Assembly (NCBI GenBank): GCA_944391115.1
Contig: CALXSJ010000024.1
Location: forward strand, 1-47,975
Length of the DNA stretch: 47,975 nt
Source of the DNA: an uncultured Victivallales bacterium
Lineage (GTDB): Bacteria; Verrucomicrobiota; Lentisphaeria; Victivallales; UBA1829
Reading direction: 5' to 3'
Below the pieces are notes generated by a model. That model saw nothing but the letters and a program-made list of their open reading frames with translations, was not told the DNA's origin and ran no database searches. Both the position numbers and the translations under genes were made by a program. Of this stretch, positions 32,712 to 41,171 are shown one piece after another (position 1 is the stretch's first letter; the number at the start of each line of letters is the position of its first letter).

Positions 32712-34076
32712 TCACTTTTCCGGGAAAAGCGGTTCCAGTTCCCTTTCCGCGTCAGGAGTCACAACCGCCACGACCGTATCGCCCGGCTGAAAGACCGTGT
32801 TGCCGGACGGTGCGAAAATTTCGTTCTTCCGGAACGCCAGCGCCAGCAGCGTCGAGGACGGCAGATTGCATGCCGCCAGCTCCTTTCCGCAAAGCGGAGA
32901 CGAATTGGACACCCGGAATTCAGTGAGGCGCGCGTGGAACATCTGCAGAAACGCGTCGATGCGCATGGTTCCGCTTTCCAGCATGCGCAGAATCGAATTG
33001 ACCGCCGTCAGCGTGGTGCTGAACCCGCAGTCGATCATATCCATCGTCGGAACGATGCGGATGTATTCGGGTTTCGATGTGACCGCCACTGTCTTCCGCG
33101 CCCCCAGACGCTTGGCCATGATGCAGCTCAGAATATTGTCCTCGTCATCCTGCGCGGCGCTGACGAAGCCTTCGCAGTCGCGGATTCCGGCCTCTTCAAG
33201 CACCTCCTCGTCGGTGGGGTCGCCGTTGATGACCAGCACGCCGGGCGGAAGCGTGTCAAGCAGCTTTTCCCCTTTCTGCTGGTTCTTCTCCACAAAGCGG
33301 ATGTCGTAGCCGGCGGTGCAGAGGGCCGAGGCAAGCAGTTTTCCCGTGACGGTCGCACCGGCGATGACAATGCGCGATGCCTGCACGGAAATGGACTCCT
33401 CGGAAATCCATGCAATGAAGTTGTTGACGTCGCGGTTGGAACCCGCGATATAGACCTTGTCCCCCGGGACGAAAATCGTGTCTCCGTGGGGAATCAGAAA
33501 TTGTTTCTGGCGGACGATCGCGGCAAACCGGACGGAGTTCAGAAGTCCGGAATCGGTCGGAATATCCTTGACGCGCGTTCCGGCGAGCAGGGACGAAGGC
33601 GTGACACGGAACACCTCCATAACAGCGTCCGGATTCGAAAAACGGATCTTTTCCACAAGCAGACGGTTCCGCAGAACGCTCCGGATTTTTCCGACGCACT
33701 CCTCCGGGGGGGAGACACACTTCCAGATGCCGAGCGCATCCGGCGTGACACCGTCGCTTTCGGAAAAACAGTCGGGCGAATTCACGCGGCAGACCGTTTT
33801 CCGGACACCGAGTTTCGCGGCAAGCTGGCAGCTCAGGATGTTGGCGGCCTCGTCGCCGCTGACGGCAAGCAGCGCGTCCGCGTTTTTGACTCCGGCGTCC
33901 TTCAGCGTGCGGATGCTGACACAACTGCCTTCAACGACCTTGATGTCCATATTGTCGTTGATATGCTCAAGCATTCCGCCGTCGGCATCGATGATCGTCA
34001 CATCATGATCGGCGGTGCTGAGCGTGGAAGCCAGCAGTCTGCCGAGTTCTCCCGCACCGGCGATGATAATTCTCAT
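32712..34076 (-). CDS. trkA: Trk system regulatory subunit TrkA
   Basis: Cytoplasmic NAD/NADH-binding gating subunit of the Trk system, 454 residues, with two tandem RCK halves. The first Rossmann motif is MRIIIAGAGELGRLLA; the second is RIVIAGATVTGKLLA near residue 230, where one Gly of the motif is altered. Each is followed by a TrkA-C domain (PSSLLAGTRVKDIP and NSSPLCGKELAACN). AAGGAG precedes the ATG, and the gene lies 15 bp downstream of the HPr-like gene. Confidence 0.95.
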   Translation of the reverse strand: MRIIIAGAGELGRLLASTLSTADHDVTIIDADGGMLEHINDNMDIKVVEGSCVSIRTLKDAGVKNADALLAVSGDEAANILSCQLAAKLGVRKTVCRVNSPDCFSESDGVTPDALGIWKCVSPPEECVGKIRSVLRNRLLVEKIRFSNPDAVMEVFRVTPSSLLAGTRVKDIPTDSGLLNSVRFAAIVRQKQFLIPHGDTIFVPGDKVYIAGSNRDVNNFIAWISEESISVQASRIVIAGATVTGKLLASALCTAGYDIRFVEKNQQKGEKLLDTLPPGVLVINGDPTDEEVLEEAGIRDCEGFVSAAQDDEDNILSCIMAKRLGARKTVAVTSKPEYIRIVPTMDMIDCGFSTTLTAVNSILRMLESGTMRIDAFLQMFHARLTEFRVSNSSPLCGKELAACNLPSSTLLALAFRKNEIFAPSGNTVFQPGDTVVAVVTPDAERELEPLFPEK

Positions 34077-34091
34077 GGGGAACTCCTTGTC

Positions 34092-34364
34092 TCAGGAATG
34101 GAAATCGTAGACTCGCTCGAAAAGCTCGGCGACCTTCACGCCCGCCTCCTGCTCCTTCGGGCCGGTGACGCGCAAGGTGACAAAGTCATTGCACTGCAGC
34201 CCGAGCGCGAGAAGATCCAGGATGCTCTGGAGGTTCGATTTCCCGCGATCCGACTCGACACAGAATTCATGCCCGGGATACAGTTCCACCGCCCCCATGA
34301 TCATGCTCGACGGACGGCAGTGTATTCCGGCTTTGTTCCGTATCTGGATTTTCTTCTCAAACAT
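34092..34364 (-). CDS. ptsH: HPr-like phosphocarrier protein
   Basis: The 90-residue product fits HPr, the phosphocarrier of the sugar phosphotransferase system. The phospho-His motif NKAGIHCRPSS has His15 and Arg17 in the standard positions, and GKSNLQSILDLLALG carries a Ser (47) near the Ser46 phosphorylation site of Gram-positive and many PVC HPr proteins. GGAGAA precedes the ATG at 34364; the frame opens further upstream but those residues do not belong to HPr. It is first in an operon with trkA and trkH. No EI, EIIA or HPr kinase gene is in the window. Confidence 0.88.
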   Translation of the reverse strand: MFEKKIQIRNKAGIHCRPSSMIMGAVELYPGHEFCVESDRGKSNLQSILDLLALGLQCNDFVTLRVTGPKEQEAGVKVAELFERVYDFHS

Positions 34365-34637
34365 AGAATGTCTTCTCCGAATTGTTTTCTGCAAAAAGAG
34401 AACATGCTGTAAATTAAAAGTTTCAAGGCCCGGAAAAATAACGGCATATAATATAGCACAGATTTTTCTTTTTGGCAAGCCTAATTTTCAAATATTCCTC
34501 CGGAACCCCGTCTGCAGCGGAAAAACAACGGCATGTTTCCGCGCAGGGGAAACATTTCCGGGAACTCCTGTTTTCCTCCGCTCGCAAAATGCGCGGTCCG
34601 TGCTATATTGTCCCAAGCACAGCGGGGAGACAAGACA

Positions 34638-36602
34638 ATGAATCTGAAGGACATCACTTTGTTTTTCAGGAACCGGAGAAATTCCGTTTTCCTGGATCTG
34701 GCCTGCAAATATCTGGAGACCGTTCCGAAAGAGAAGGCGCAGGCGCTTCTGACCCTTTTGCTCTCCGTCTATGCGGCCATCAACCGGGCCATGCCGCCGG
34801 AAACAGACCTGGAAGAACTGGAACTGGTTCTTGCAAAAAATCTCCCGGAACAGGATCCCGCGGAGCTGCTGCGCAACGCAAAACGCGCAGCCGGAAATTC
34901 CGATGCGCTTTCCGCCGTGCGGACACTCTCGACGCTTCCTCTCGGCGAACGCCTTCCGCTGGCCTCCGCCCTGCTGGAACTGGATAAGACGGTAACGCCC
35001 CTTACGGAGAAAAAACGGAAAAGCTTCACGGAATTCGCCGAAGCCATGGGAATCGACTCCCCCCTCATTCAGGATCTGCTCGCAAAGGAAACGGCGCGGC
35101 GCGCAACAGCGGCGAAAGTGCTGAATTCCGGAGCCGGCCTCGCAGTCGCCCTCGTCGTCATTCTTGTTTTCATACTGGCCGCGACCTTCCTGAAATCCCT
35201 GATCTTCGGAATCATTCTCGCGTATTTCCTGCTGCCGCTGGAAAAGTATTTCGAAAAACACTTCTTCAATACGAAAATCGTGATCGCCGTTTCCAAGTTC
35301 CTTTCCTTGTTCTGCCGGCCGTTCCGGAAAATCAGCGCATTTTTCTCTCCTGAAAAGGAACAGTCCGAACAGGAACAGATTCTCGCCGCGCGCAGACTGC
35401 TGGTCATGAAATCCTCCGTCGCGGCGCTGGTCACGGTCGCGGCGGGAGCCCTGCTGGCGCTGCTGCTGATCGTCTCCATCCTCATTCCGGCGGCAATCAA
35501 CATGGGACGTTCCGTCAACCAGTGGGCGAATTCAAGTCCCGTGCTGGGACATCTGGAAAAAACAATTGCCGCATGGATCAGCCATGAGGAACAGACCCCA
35601 ATCCCCCGGCCTCCTGAAGGCAAGGAAACGCCCGCGCTCACGGAACAGGCCGAACAAAACGAAATGAAAAAAACAGAAACGGCCGGACCCGTGGAAAACG
35701 CGGAACAAAACGGAATGGAACAAGCGGAAACGGCCGGACCCGTGGAAAACGCGGAACAAAACAGACAGGAAAATGCGGAACCCGAAATCCGCTCCGTCAA
35801 GGAGTTCCTGGAATGGCTCCGTCCCGAGCTGCGCGCATACATCCAGGAAAACAGCAAAGACATCGCGGGCATTCTTTTCTCCCGCAGCCGCGGCATCCTT
35901 GCCACGCTCGCCGCCATCGTAACGTCGCTCGGCACTTTCGTGTTCGATGCGCTTCTCTGCATTTTCTTCTTCCTGTATTTCATCCAGAAGATGGCGCTTT
36001 TTTCGAATTCGTTCCGCGCGACGGCCAAAGCGGACGGCGAAAGTGTCGGCGACTGGTGCGTCAAAAGCGTCTTCGACTCCAAATGGCTTCCGAAAACTTC
36101 CAGGGAAAGCCGGCGGGAGGCCGCGGAAATCATCAACCGGATCTGTCATATGTTCGACGCGTGGATCCGCGGATACATTTCCATCATCCTGATTGAAACC
36201 GTGCTTTACATCACGGCGTTTTCAATCTTCTCGGTTCCCTATGCGCTGCCGCTCGGAATCATCGCCGGACTGACGATCCTTCTGCCGTTCATCGGGCCGG
36301 TCGCCAGCTTCGCGCTGACCGCGCTGATCTGCCTCGCCTTCGGAGACGCCCATCTGGCAACCACGCTGATCGGCGTCATCCTCACCTATTCGATCATCAA
36401 CGGCATCCTGGAGCAGCTGATCCTGTATCCCTCCCTGGTCGGCGGCGCCATCGGCCTCACCACCGTGGAAACGATCATCGTGGTGCTGCTGGGCGGCCTT
36501 TTCGCGGGAATCACGGGAATGATCTTCGCCGTCCCGGCGGCGGCGGTCATCAAGTATCTGATCCCGAAGATTTACAACGTCTGGACCCCGGAAAAACAAT
36601 AG
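34638..36602 (+). CDS. AI-2E/PerM-family membrane protein with extra N-terminal helical domain
   Basis: Predicted inner-membrane protein of 654 residues, far longer than the family's usual 350. Residues 1-165 are soluble and helical and loosely resemble TerB-type domains (EKAQALLTLLLSVYAAINRA); this is tentative. The membrane part then follows, with the family's closing features GLTILLPFIGPVASFA, LEQLILYPSLVGGAIGL and LLGGLFAGITGMIFAVPAAA. A soluble loop in the middle holds a tandem repeat of 17 residues ending in ETAGPVENA (35652-35753). The ATG at 34638 has GGGGAG upstream. Transport function is not established for this member. Confidence 0.8.
   Translation: MNLKDITLFFRNRRNSVFLDLACKYLETVPKEKAQALLTLLLSVYAAINRAMPPETDLEELELVLAKNLPEQDPAELLRNAKRAAGNSDALSAVRTLSTLPLGERLPLASALLELDKTVTPLTEKKRKSFTEFAEAMGIDSPLIQDLLAKETARRATAAKVLNSGAGLAVALVVILVFILAATFLKSLIFGIILAYFLLPLEKYFEKHFFNTKIVIAVSKFLSLFCRPFRKISAFFSPEKEQSEQEQILAARRLLVMKSSVAALVTVAAGALLALLLIVSILIPAAINMGRSVNQWANSSPVLGHLEKTIAAWISHEEQTPIPRPPEGKETPALTEQAEQNEMKKTETAGPVENAEQNGMEQAETAGPVENAEQNRQENAEPEIRSVKEFLEWLRPELRAYIQENSKDIAGILFSRSRGILATLAAIVTSLGTFVFDALLCIFFFLYFIQKMALFSNSFRATAKADGESVGDWCVKSVFDSKWLPKTSRESRREAAEIINRICHMFDAWIRGYISIILIETVLYITAFSIFSVPYALPLGIIAGLTILLPFIGPVASFALTALICLAFGDAHLATTLIGVILTYSIINGILEQLILYPSLVGGAIGLTTVETIIVVLLGGLFAGITGMIFAVPAAAVIKYLIPKIYNVWTPEKQ
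35652..35780 (+). repeat. 51-bp tandem repeat inside the AI-2E family gene
   Basis: Copies at 35652-35702 and 35703-35753 encode EQNEMKKTETAGPVENA and EQNGMEQAETAGPVENA, and a third begins at 35754. The frame is kept, so it only changes the loop length. Confidence 0.85.
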
Positions 36603-36652
36603 TCCGCGGAGTCCGCGCGCAAAAAAAACAGACGTCCTGGCGGTTATTTTTC

Positions 36653-36680
36653 TTGACTTTCGGAAAAAACAGATTATATT
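36653..36680 (+). promoter_or_regulatory. Promoter of the small basic protein gene
   Basis: TTGACT (36653-36658) and TATATT (36675-36680) are 16 bp apart, with a start expected near 36687. Confidence 0.75.
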
Positions 36681-36743
36681 TCACAGTTTCAACAGCGGGC
36701 AAATCAATTGAACATGAAACATACATAAACGGGAGAAGGCAAG

Positions 36744-36902
36744 ATGTCCAGACATCCGAGCTTGAAATCAACAGGGAAAATCCGCAAGAAAAGAAACGTT
36801 CTGAAGAAATTCGAACGCGTGAACCTCCTTACCGCCGACGGACGCTGGAAACCGGGCCAGAAGGTTCTCAGCGGTCTTCCGAAAACCAAGCCCCTCGACT
36901 GA
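36744..36902 (+). CDS. Small basic protein of the PVC group
   Basis: A 52-residue, Lys/Arg-rich protein that starts MSRHPSLKSTGKIRKKRNVL, then has KKFERVNLL, and ends GLPKTKPLD. This matches the 'small basic protein' known from Verrucomicrobia, Chlamydiae and relatives, in which HPSL, RSVLKRFERI-like and GLPK stretches are conserved. Its function is not known to me; a nucleic-acid or ribosome link is often guessed from its charge. GGGAGAAGG precedes the ATG. It has its own consensus promoter and its own terminator, so it is expressed as a single-gene unit, probably strongly. Confidence 0.85.
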   Translation: MSRHPSLKSTGKIRKKRNVLKKFERVNLLTADGRWKPGQKVLSGLPKTKPLD

Positions 36903-36923
36903 CCGTCGAAACGGCTTGATCCG

Positions 36924-36962
36924 AAACGGGGCGTCACTTCTGCGACAGCCCCGTTTTTTTTT
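36924..36962 (+). terminator. Intrinsic terminator of the small basic protein gene
   Basis: AAACGGGGC (36924-36932) pairs perfectly with GCCCCGTTT (36948-36956), followed by a run of T to 36962. It lies 22 bp after the stop codon. Confidence 0.93.
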
Positions 36963-36999
36963 CAGAAAATGCCAACCCCACCACCTGGAGAGAGAAACT

Positions 37000-38952
37000 A
37001 TGGCGAAAAACACCGTTGTCCAGAAAATCCTGAGCAATCATATCGTATCCGGAAAAGCCGTCCCCGGAGAACCCGTCGCAATCCGCATTGACCAGACCCT
37101 GACGCAGGATGCCACGGGCACAATGGCATATCTCGAACTGGAAGCGATGGGAATCGACAAAGTGAAAACGGAACTCTCCGTCTCCTACGTCGACCACAAC
37201 ATGATGCAGAACGGACCCGAAAACCGCAACGACCACCTCTATCTGCAAAGCGTTGCGGCGGCAAAGGGCGTGATCTTCTCCCGCCCCGGAAACGGCATCT
37301 GCCATCAGGTGCATCTGGAGCGGTTCGGCGTTCCCGGAAAAACGCTGCTCGGCTCCGATTCCCATACCCCGACCAACGGCGGTATCGGCATGATGGCGAT
37401 CGGCGCCGGGGGGCTTGACGTGGCGCTCGCGATGGCGGGACAGCCCTTCCGCATGGCCTATCCGAAAATCATCGGCGTGAAGCTGACGGGAAAACTCTCT
37501 CCGTGGGTCGCCGCCAAGGACATCATTCTCAAGATGCTGGAAATCCTCACGACGAAAGGCAACGTCGGGTGCATGGTCGAATACTTCGGTCCCGGCGTGA
37601 AGACCCTGACCGTTCCCCAGCGCGCCACCATCACCAACATGGGCGCGGAACTCGGCGTCACCTGTTCCGTCTTCCCGTCCGACGAAATGACAAAGGAGTT
37701 TCTGGAAAAACAGGGGCGCGGGGAATCCTGGATCGAACTCAAGGCCGATGACGACGCGGAATACGACAAGCTCGTCGAAATCGATCTTTCCGCGCTGAAA
37801 CCGCTGGCGGCATGTCCATCCAGCCCCGACAACATCCGCCCGATCACGGAACTTGCCGGCATTCCCGTCGGACAGGTCATCATCGGATCCTGCACGAACA
37901 GCTCCTACCGCGACCTTTCCATCGTGGCGGCAATGCTCCGCGGCCGCAAGATCAGTCCGGACGTGACGCTCGCGATCGCGCCCGGAAGCCGTCAGGTTCT
38001 CGAGATGCTCGCGCGCAACGGCTCCCTTGCCGACATCATTTCCGCCGGCGCGCGCATTCTGGAAAGCGGCTGCGGTCCGTGCATCGGACAGGGGCAGAGC
38101 CCGGCGAACGACACGGTCACGCTCCGCACCTTCAACCGCAACTTCCCCGGACGCACCGGAACCAAAGGCGATCAGGCGTATCTGGTCAGTCCGGAAGTCG
38201 CGGCCGCCGCGGCGCTGACCGGGAAAATCACCGATCCGGCAACGCTCGGCTTCCCCTATCCCGACGTCCGGGACGCGGAAAAATTCCTGATCGACGACTC
38301 CATGATGATTCCGCCCCCCTGCTGTGGCAGCGGAATTGAAATCATCCGCAAGAAAACCATCGGCAGCCCGCCCGTCAACGGGGCGCTTCCGGATACGATC
38401 AACGGAACGGTGGTCATCAAGGTCGGCGACAAGACCAGCACGGACGACATCATGCCTGCGGGAGTCCACCTGAAACACCGCAGCAACATTCCGGAATATG
38501 CAAAAGTCGTCTTCGAACGCTTCAACGAGGAAGGGAAACCGACCTTCGCCCAGCGTGCGGCGGCAGTCCGGGATGCAGGCGGCCACGGCATCATCGTCGG
38601 GCGCGACAGCTACGGGCAGGGTTCCTCCCGCGAGCATGCGGCGATCTGTCCGATGTACCTCGGCGTCAAAGCGCTGATCGCCATGGCGGTCGAGCGCATT
38701 CATGCCGCAAATCTCGTCAACTTCGGCATTGTGCCGTTCACGTTTGCGGACAAGGCGGACTATGACAAAATCGAACAGGGCGATTCGCTTGTGATCGAGG
38801 GCCTGCGGGAGAAGCTCGCAAAGAAGGAAATGCCGATCTGCGCGATCCTGAGGAAAAAGGACGGCTCGCAGGCGGAAATCAAGCTCAACTACCATCTTTC
38901 CGACGAGGATATCCGGATCATTCTCGCCGGAGGCAGACTGAATGTGAAGTAA
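37000..38952 (+). CDS. Aconitate hydratase (aconitase)
   Basis: Aconitase interconverts citrate and isocitrate by way of cis-aconitate with a [4Fe-4S] cluster. The 650-residue product has the N-terminal catalytic domains and the C-terminal swivel domain in one chain, as in short bacterial-type aconitases. The cluster cysteines are Cys298 (IIGSCTNSS), Cys358 and Cys361 (SGCGPCIG). Active-site stretches DSHTPTNGGIGM and GRDSYGQGSSREHAA are present. Homologous isomerases such as homoaconitase or isopropylmalate isomerase are normally split or lack this exact layout, so aconitase is the best call. GGAGAG precedes the ATG at 37000. It ends at a good terminator. No other TCA-cycle gene is adjacent. 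Confidence 0.92.
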   Translation: MAKNTVVQKILSNHIVSGKAVPGEPVAIRIDQTLTQDATGTMAYLELEAMGIDKVKTELSVSYVDHNMMQNGPENRNDHLYLQSVAAAKGVIFSRPGNGICHQVHLERFGVPGKTLLGSDSHTPTNGGIGMMAIGAGGLDVALAMAGQPFRMAYPKIIGVKLTGKLSPWVAAKDIILKMLEILTTKGNVGCMVEYFGPGVKTLTVPQRATITNMGAELGVTCSVFPSDEMTKEFLEKQGRGESWIELKADDDAEYDKLVEIDLSALKPLAACPSSPDNIRPITELAGIPVGQVIIGSCTNSSYRDLSIVAAMLRGRKISPDVTLAIAPGSRQVLEMLARNGSLADIISAGARILESGCGPCIGQGQSPANDTVTLRTFNRNFPGRTGTKGDQAYLVSPEVAAAAALTGKITDPATLGFPYPDVRDAEKFLIDDSMMIPPPCCGSGIEIIRKKTIGSPPVNGALPDTINGTVVIKVGDKTSTDDIMPAGVHLKHRSNIPEYAKVVFERFNEEGKPTFAQRAAAVRDAGGHGIIVGRDSYGQGSSREHAAICPMYLGVKALIAMAVERIHAANLVNFGIVPFTFADKADYDKIEQGDSLVIEGLREKLAKKEMPICAILRKKDGSQAEIKLNYHLSDEDIRIILAGGRLNVK

Positions 38953-38973
38953 CGCCCGGAAAAAACAGGCGGC

Positions 38974-39010
38974 GCGGGAAGCGGAAAAGTATTTCCCTTC
39001 CCGCATTTTT
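38974..39010 (+). terminator. Intrinsic terminator after aconitase
   Basis: GCGGGAAG (38974-38981) pairs with CTTCCCGC (38997-39004), then ATTTTT. It lies 22 bp after the aconitase stop. Confidence 0.85.
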
Positions 39011-39044
39011 CATTTTAAAAAACAGGTTGACAGTGCAATGTTCC

Positions 39045-39145
39045 GCATCGCGGAAATTGTTTCGTGCTTGTGAGTCCTGCCGCGGTCCGGCTGCGCAAGG
39101 CGGTCGCCGCAGGCGGAATCCCTGCTCGCTGTGCGCCGCATCCGC
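39045..39145 (-). repeat. Decayed inverted copy of the 195-bp hairpin element
   Basis: Read on the plus strand, 39074-39117 matches the reverse complement of the array unit at the start of the window. AGTCCTGCCGCGGTCC, GCTGCGCAAG and GGTCGCCG are all kept in order and spacing, with single changes between. Weaker similarity extends to both sides. Some stems are broken (the left arm facing AGTCCTGC is gone), while CGCC-GCA-GGCG still folds. It therefore looks like an old, solitary copy between aconitase and sdaA. Confidence 0.7.
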
Positions 39146-39182
39146 GGAAGGGCATATCGTCCCCTTTTCCGATTCCGGACGG

Positions 39183-40550
39183 TCAGCCGCAGAGGGTGCA
39201 GACCGCAAGTCCGCCGAGCGCGGTCTCCTTGAAGGCGGGGGACATGCAGCGGCCGGTCTGAAGCATCGCTTCGAGCACCTCGTCGAATCCGACCTTCTGC
39301 TTGTCCGGATTGCTCACGGACGCGATCATATAAGCGTTCCAGGCCGTCACGGCGCCGACCGCGTTGCGTTCGATGCAGGGAATCTGCACATAGCCGTCCA
39401 CGGGATCGCAGCTCAAGCCGAGATGATGTTCGAGGGCAATTTCGGCCGCGCATCCGATCACGTCAAGGGAATATCCGTGAACGGCGGCAAGAAATCCCGC
39501 ACTCATTGCGGCGGCAACGCCGATCTCGCCCTGACAGCCGACCTCCGCTCCGGAAATGCTTGCATTGCGCCGGGCGATCATCGCGATCAATCCCGCAATC
39601 AGCATGCCGTCAATCAGTTTTTCCATGCGGACGCCCCGGATCCCGCGCAGGAAATACACGATGCCAGGCAGAAGGCCCGCGGAACCGGAGGTCGGCGCGG
39701 TCACAACCAGATGCCCGGCGGCGTTCTCCTCCGCGGCGGCAAGCGCGAACGCGTCCAGAAGCAGAAGGAAACGCGTGTCATCCGTATCCGGCGACATCGC
39801 CCTGCGGTAAACTTCCGCCGCGCGGCGGGACAGCCGGATCGGGCCGGGCAGCACGCCAGAAGCATCAAGTCCCCGCCGCACGGAATCGCACATCGCCTCA
39901 ATGACAGTGGAGAGACGCGCGCGGATCTCCTCCGCCGAAAGTCCGGAAAGGGCCGCCTCGTTTTCCAGAATGATCTCCGCCGGAGTCATGCCGTATTTTT
40001 CCGTCAGGCGCCGGAACGACTCGAAATTCCGGTAGCGGTACGGCACCGGTTTTCCCTCCGGAACCGTATCGCCTTCCCGCAGCAGGAAACCGCCGCCGAC
40101 GGAATAATAAATTTCCCCGGCAAGCAGTTCGTCCGTTTCGGAGAAAAGGCGGAAGGCAAGCGTGTTGCTGTAGGGAAAATCATGCTTCCCCGCATGAAAG
40201 CGGATTGACTGCTTCGTAAATGTCGCAAGATAGGGACCGAAGGAGGCTGTGTAGATCTTCTCCGGATCGGCAAGAAGCGTTCCGAGCCGTTCCACGTCAC
40301 AGGTTTCCGGGCGTTCGCCGAGCAGCCCGGCGGCAACGGCGCGATCGGTGCCGTGCCCCTTTCCGGTCAGGGCGAGCGAGCCGAAAAGTTCGACCTCGAT
40401 ATGGTGCGCGGCAGACAGTTTCCCGGCGGGAAGCGCCGCAAGCCTTTCCAGAAAATCCGCGCCGGCTCGCATCGGACCGATTGTATGCGAACTTGACGGA
40501 CCCGGACCGATTTTGAAAATGTCAAACAGACTTGTGTCAATGCAGTTCAT
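39183..40550 (-). CDS. sdaA: L-serine dehydratase (iron-sulfur type)
   Basis: Converts L-serine to pyruvate and ammonia with an oxygen-sensitive [4Fe-4S] cluster. The 455-residue chain joins the beta and alpha parts, as in Escherichia coli SdaA. Seen: SLFDIFKIGPGPSSSHTIGP at the N terminus, TGKGHGTDRAV, PTSGSAGLLPG, GCQGEIGVAAAMSAG and CDPVDGYVQIPC, with the expected cluster cysteines and a Cys-containing C-terminal tail (VCTLCG). GGAG lies about 10 bp before the ATG at 40550, which overlaps the TetR stop by 4 bp. It is the last gene of its operon. Pyruvate supply to fermentation is a plausible role. Confidence 0.95.
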   Translation of the reverse strand: MNCIDTSLFDIFKIGPGPSSSHTIGPMRAGADFLERLAALPAGKLSAAHHIEVELFGSLALTGKGHGTDRAVAAGLLGERPETCDVERLGTLLADPEKIYTASFGPYLATFTKQSIRFHAGKHDFPYSNTLAFRLFSETDELLAGEIYYSVGGGFLLREGDTVPEGKPVPYRYRNFESFRRLTEKYGMTPAEIILENEAALSGLSAEEIRARLSTVIEAMCDSVRRGLDASGVLPGPIRLSRRAAEVYRRAMSPDTDDTRFLLLLDAFALAAAEENAAGHLVVTAPTSGSAGLLPGIVYFLRGIRGVRMEKLIDGMLIAGLIAMIARRNASISGAEVGCQGEIGVAAAMSAGFLAAVHGYSLDVIGCAAEIALEHHLGLSCDPVDGYVQIPCIERNAVGAVTAWNAYMIASVSNPDKQKVGFDEVLEAMLQTGRCMSPAFKETALGGLAVCTLCG

Positions 40551-41140
40551 GCACGGAACACTCCGTTTAAATCGTCGCAGAGACGGCTCTCCCACTCGGC
40601 TCCGGTGAGATTCACGTCGAGCGTATGGGAAAGCGTCATGCGGTTGGAATAGTAAAAATAGGAGACGGCAAGCAGCGTGAAGAGATAGGTTTCGAACCGG
40701 ACCTCCTTCAGGACGCCCTCCCGGATCGCCCGGTCGAAAATCACACGCAGCGCCTCGTTCTCGGTTTTACGCGCCTGATCCAGCGCCTTCACACATGACG
40801 CGCCCTCCAGGTTCGCCCAGGAGAGAAGGCGCCAGAATAAGGGATGCGCGGCATGTACGCCGAGGAATCCCCGGAGCAGAATTTCAGTCAGCAGTTCCGG
40901 ATGCGCCTCCGCCTGCCGGACCGTGGCGCGCGAAAAAAGTTCCACCTGGCGGAAGACATGCAGCAGCGCGGCCTCGAACAGTCCCGTTTTCGAACCGTAA
41001 TAGGCGTAAAGGCGCTGTTTGTTGACACCGCCTTCCGCCGCGATTTCATCGACCGTGGCGCCGTTCATTCCCTTCCGGGCGAAAACCGCGACGGCTGCTT
41101 TCAGAATCCGGCGTTTGGTTTCAATGGCTCTCCGCTGCAT
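40547..41140 (-). CDS. TetR-family transcriptional regulator
   Basis: Predicted repressor of 197 residues. The helix-turn-helix is KAAVAVFARKGMNGATVDEI followed by AAEGGVNKQRLYAYYGSK, typical for TetR; the rest is a helical ligand domain. I chose the ATG at 41140 because GGGAAGG lies six bases upstream; earlier starts at 41146 and 41179 have poor spacing or overlap the upstream gene. It sits inside the operon between the aldolase-like gene and sdaA. A palindrome at the operon promoter is the likely operator. The ligand is unknown. Confidence 0.9.
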   Translation of the reverse strand: MQRRAIETKRRILKAAVAVFARKGMNGATVDEIAAEGGVNKQRLYAYYGSKTGLFEAALLHVFRQVELFSRATVRQAEAHPELLTEILLRGFLGVHAAHPLFWRLLSWANLEGASCVKALDQARKTENEALRVIFDRAIREGVLKEVRFETYLFTLLAVSYFYYSNRMTLSHTLDVNLTGAEWESRLCDDLNGVFRA

Positions 41141-41171
41141 AAGCATCCTTCCCGCATGACGGGATAAGATA

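Noticed and set aside
34365-34478. N-terminal extension of the HPr-like protein
   Set aside because: Residues before the ATG at 34364 do not match HPr, and GGAGAA marks that ATG.
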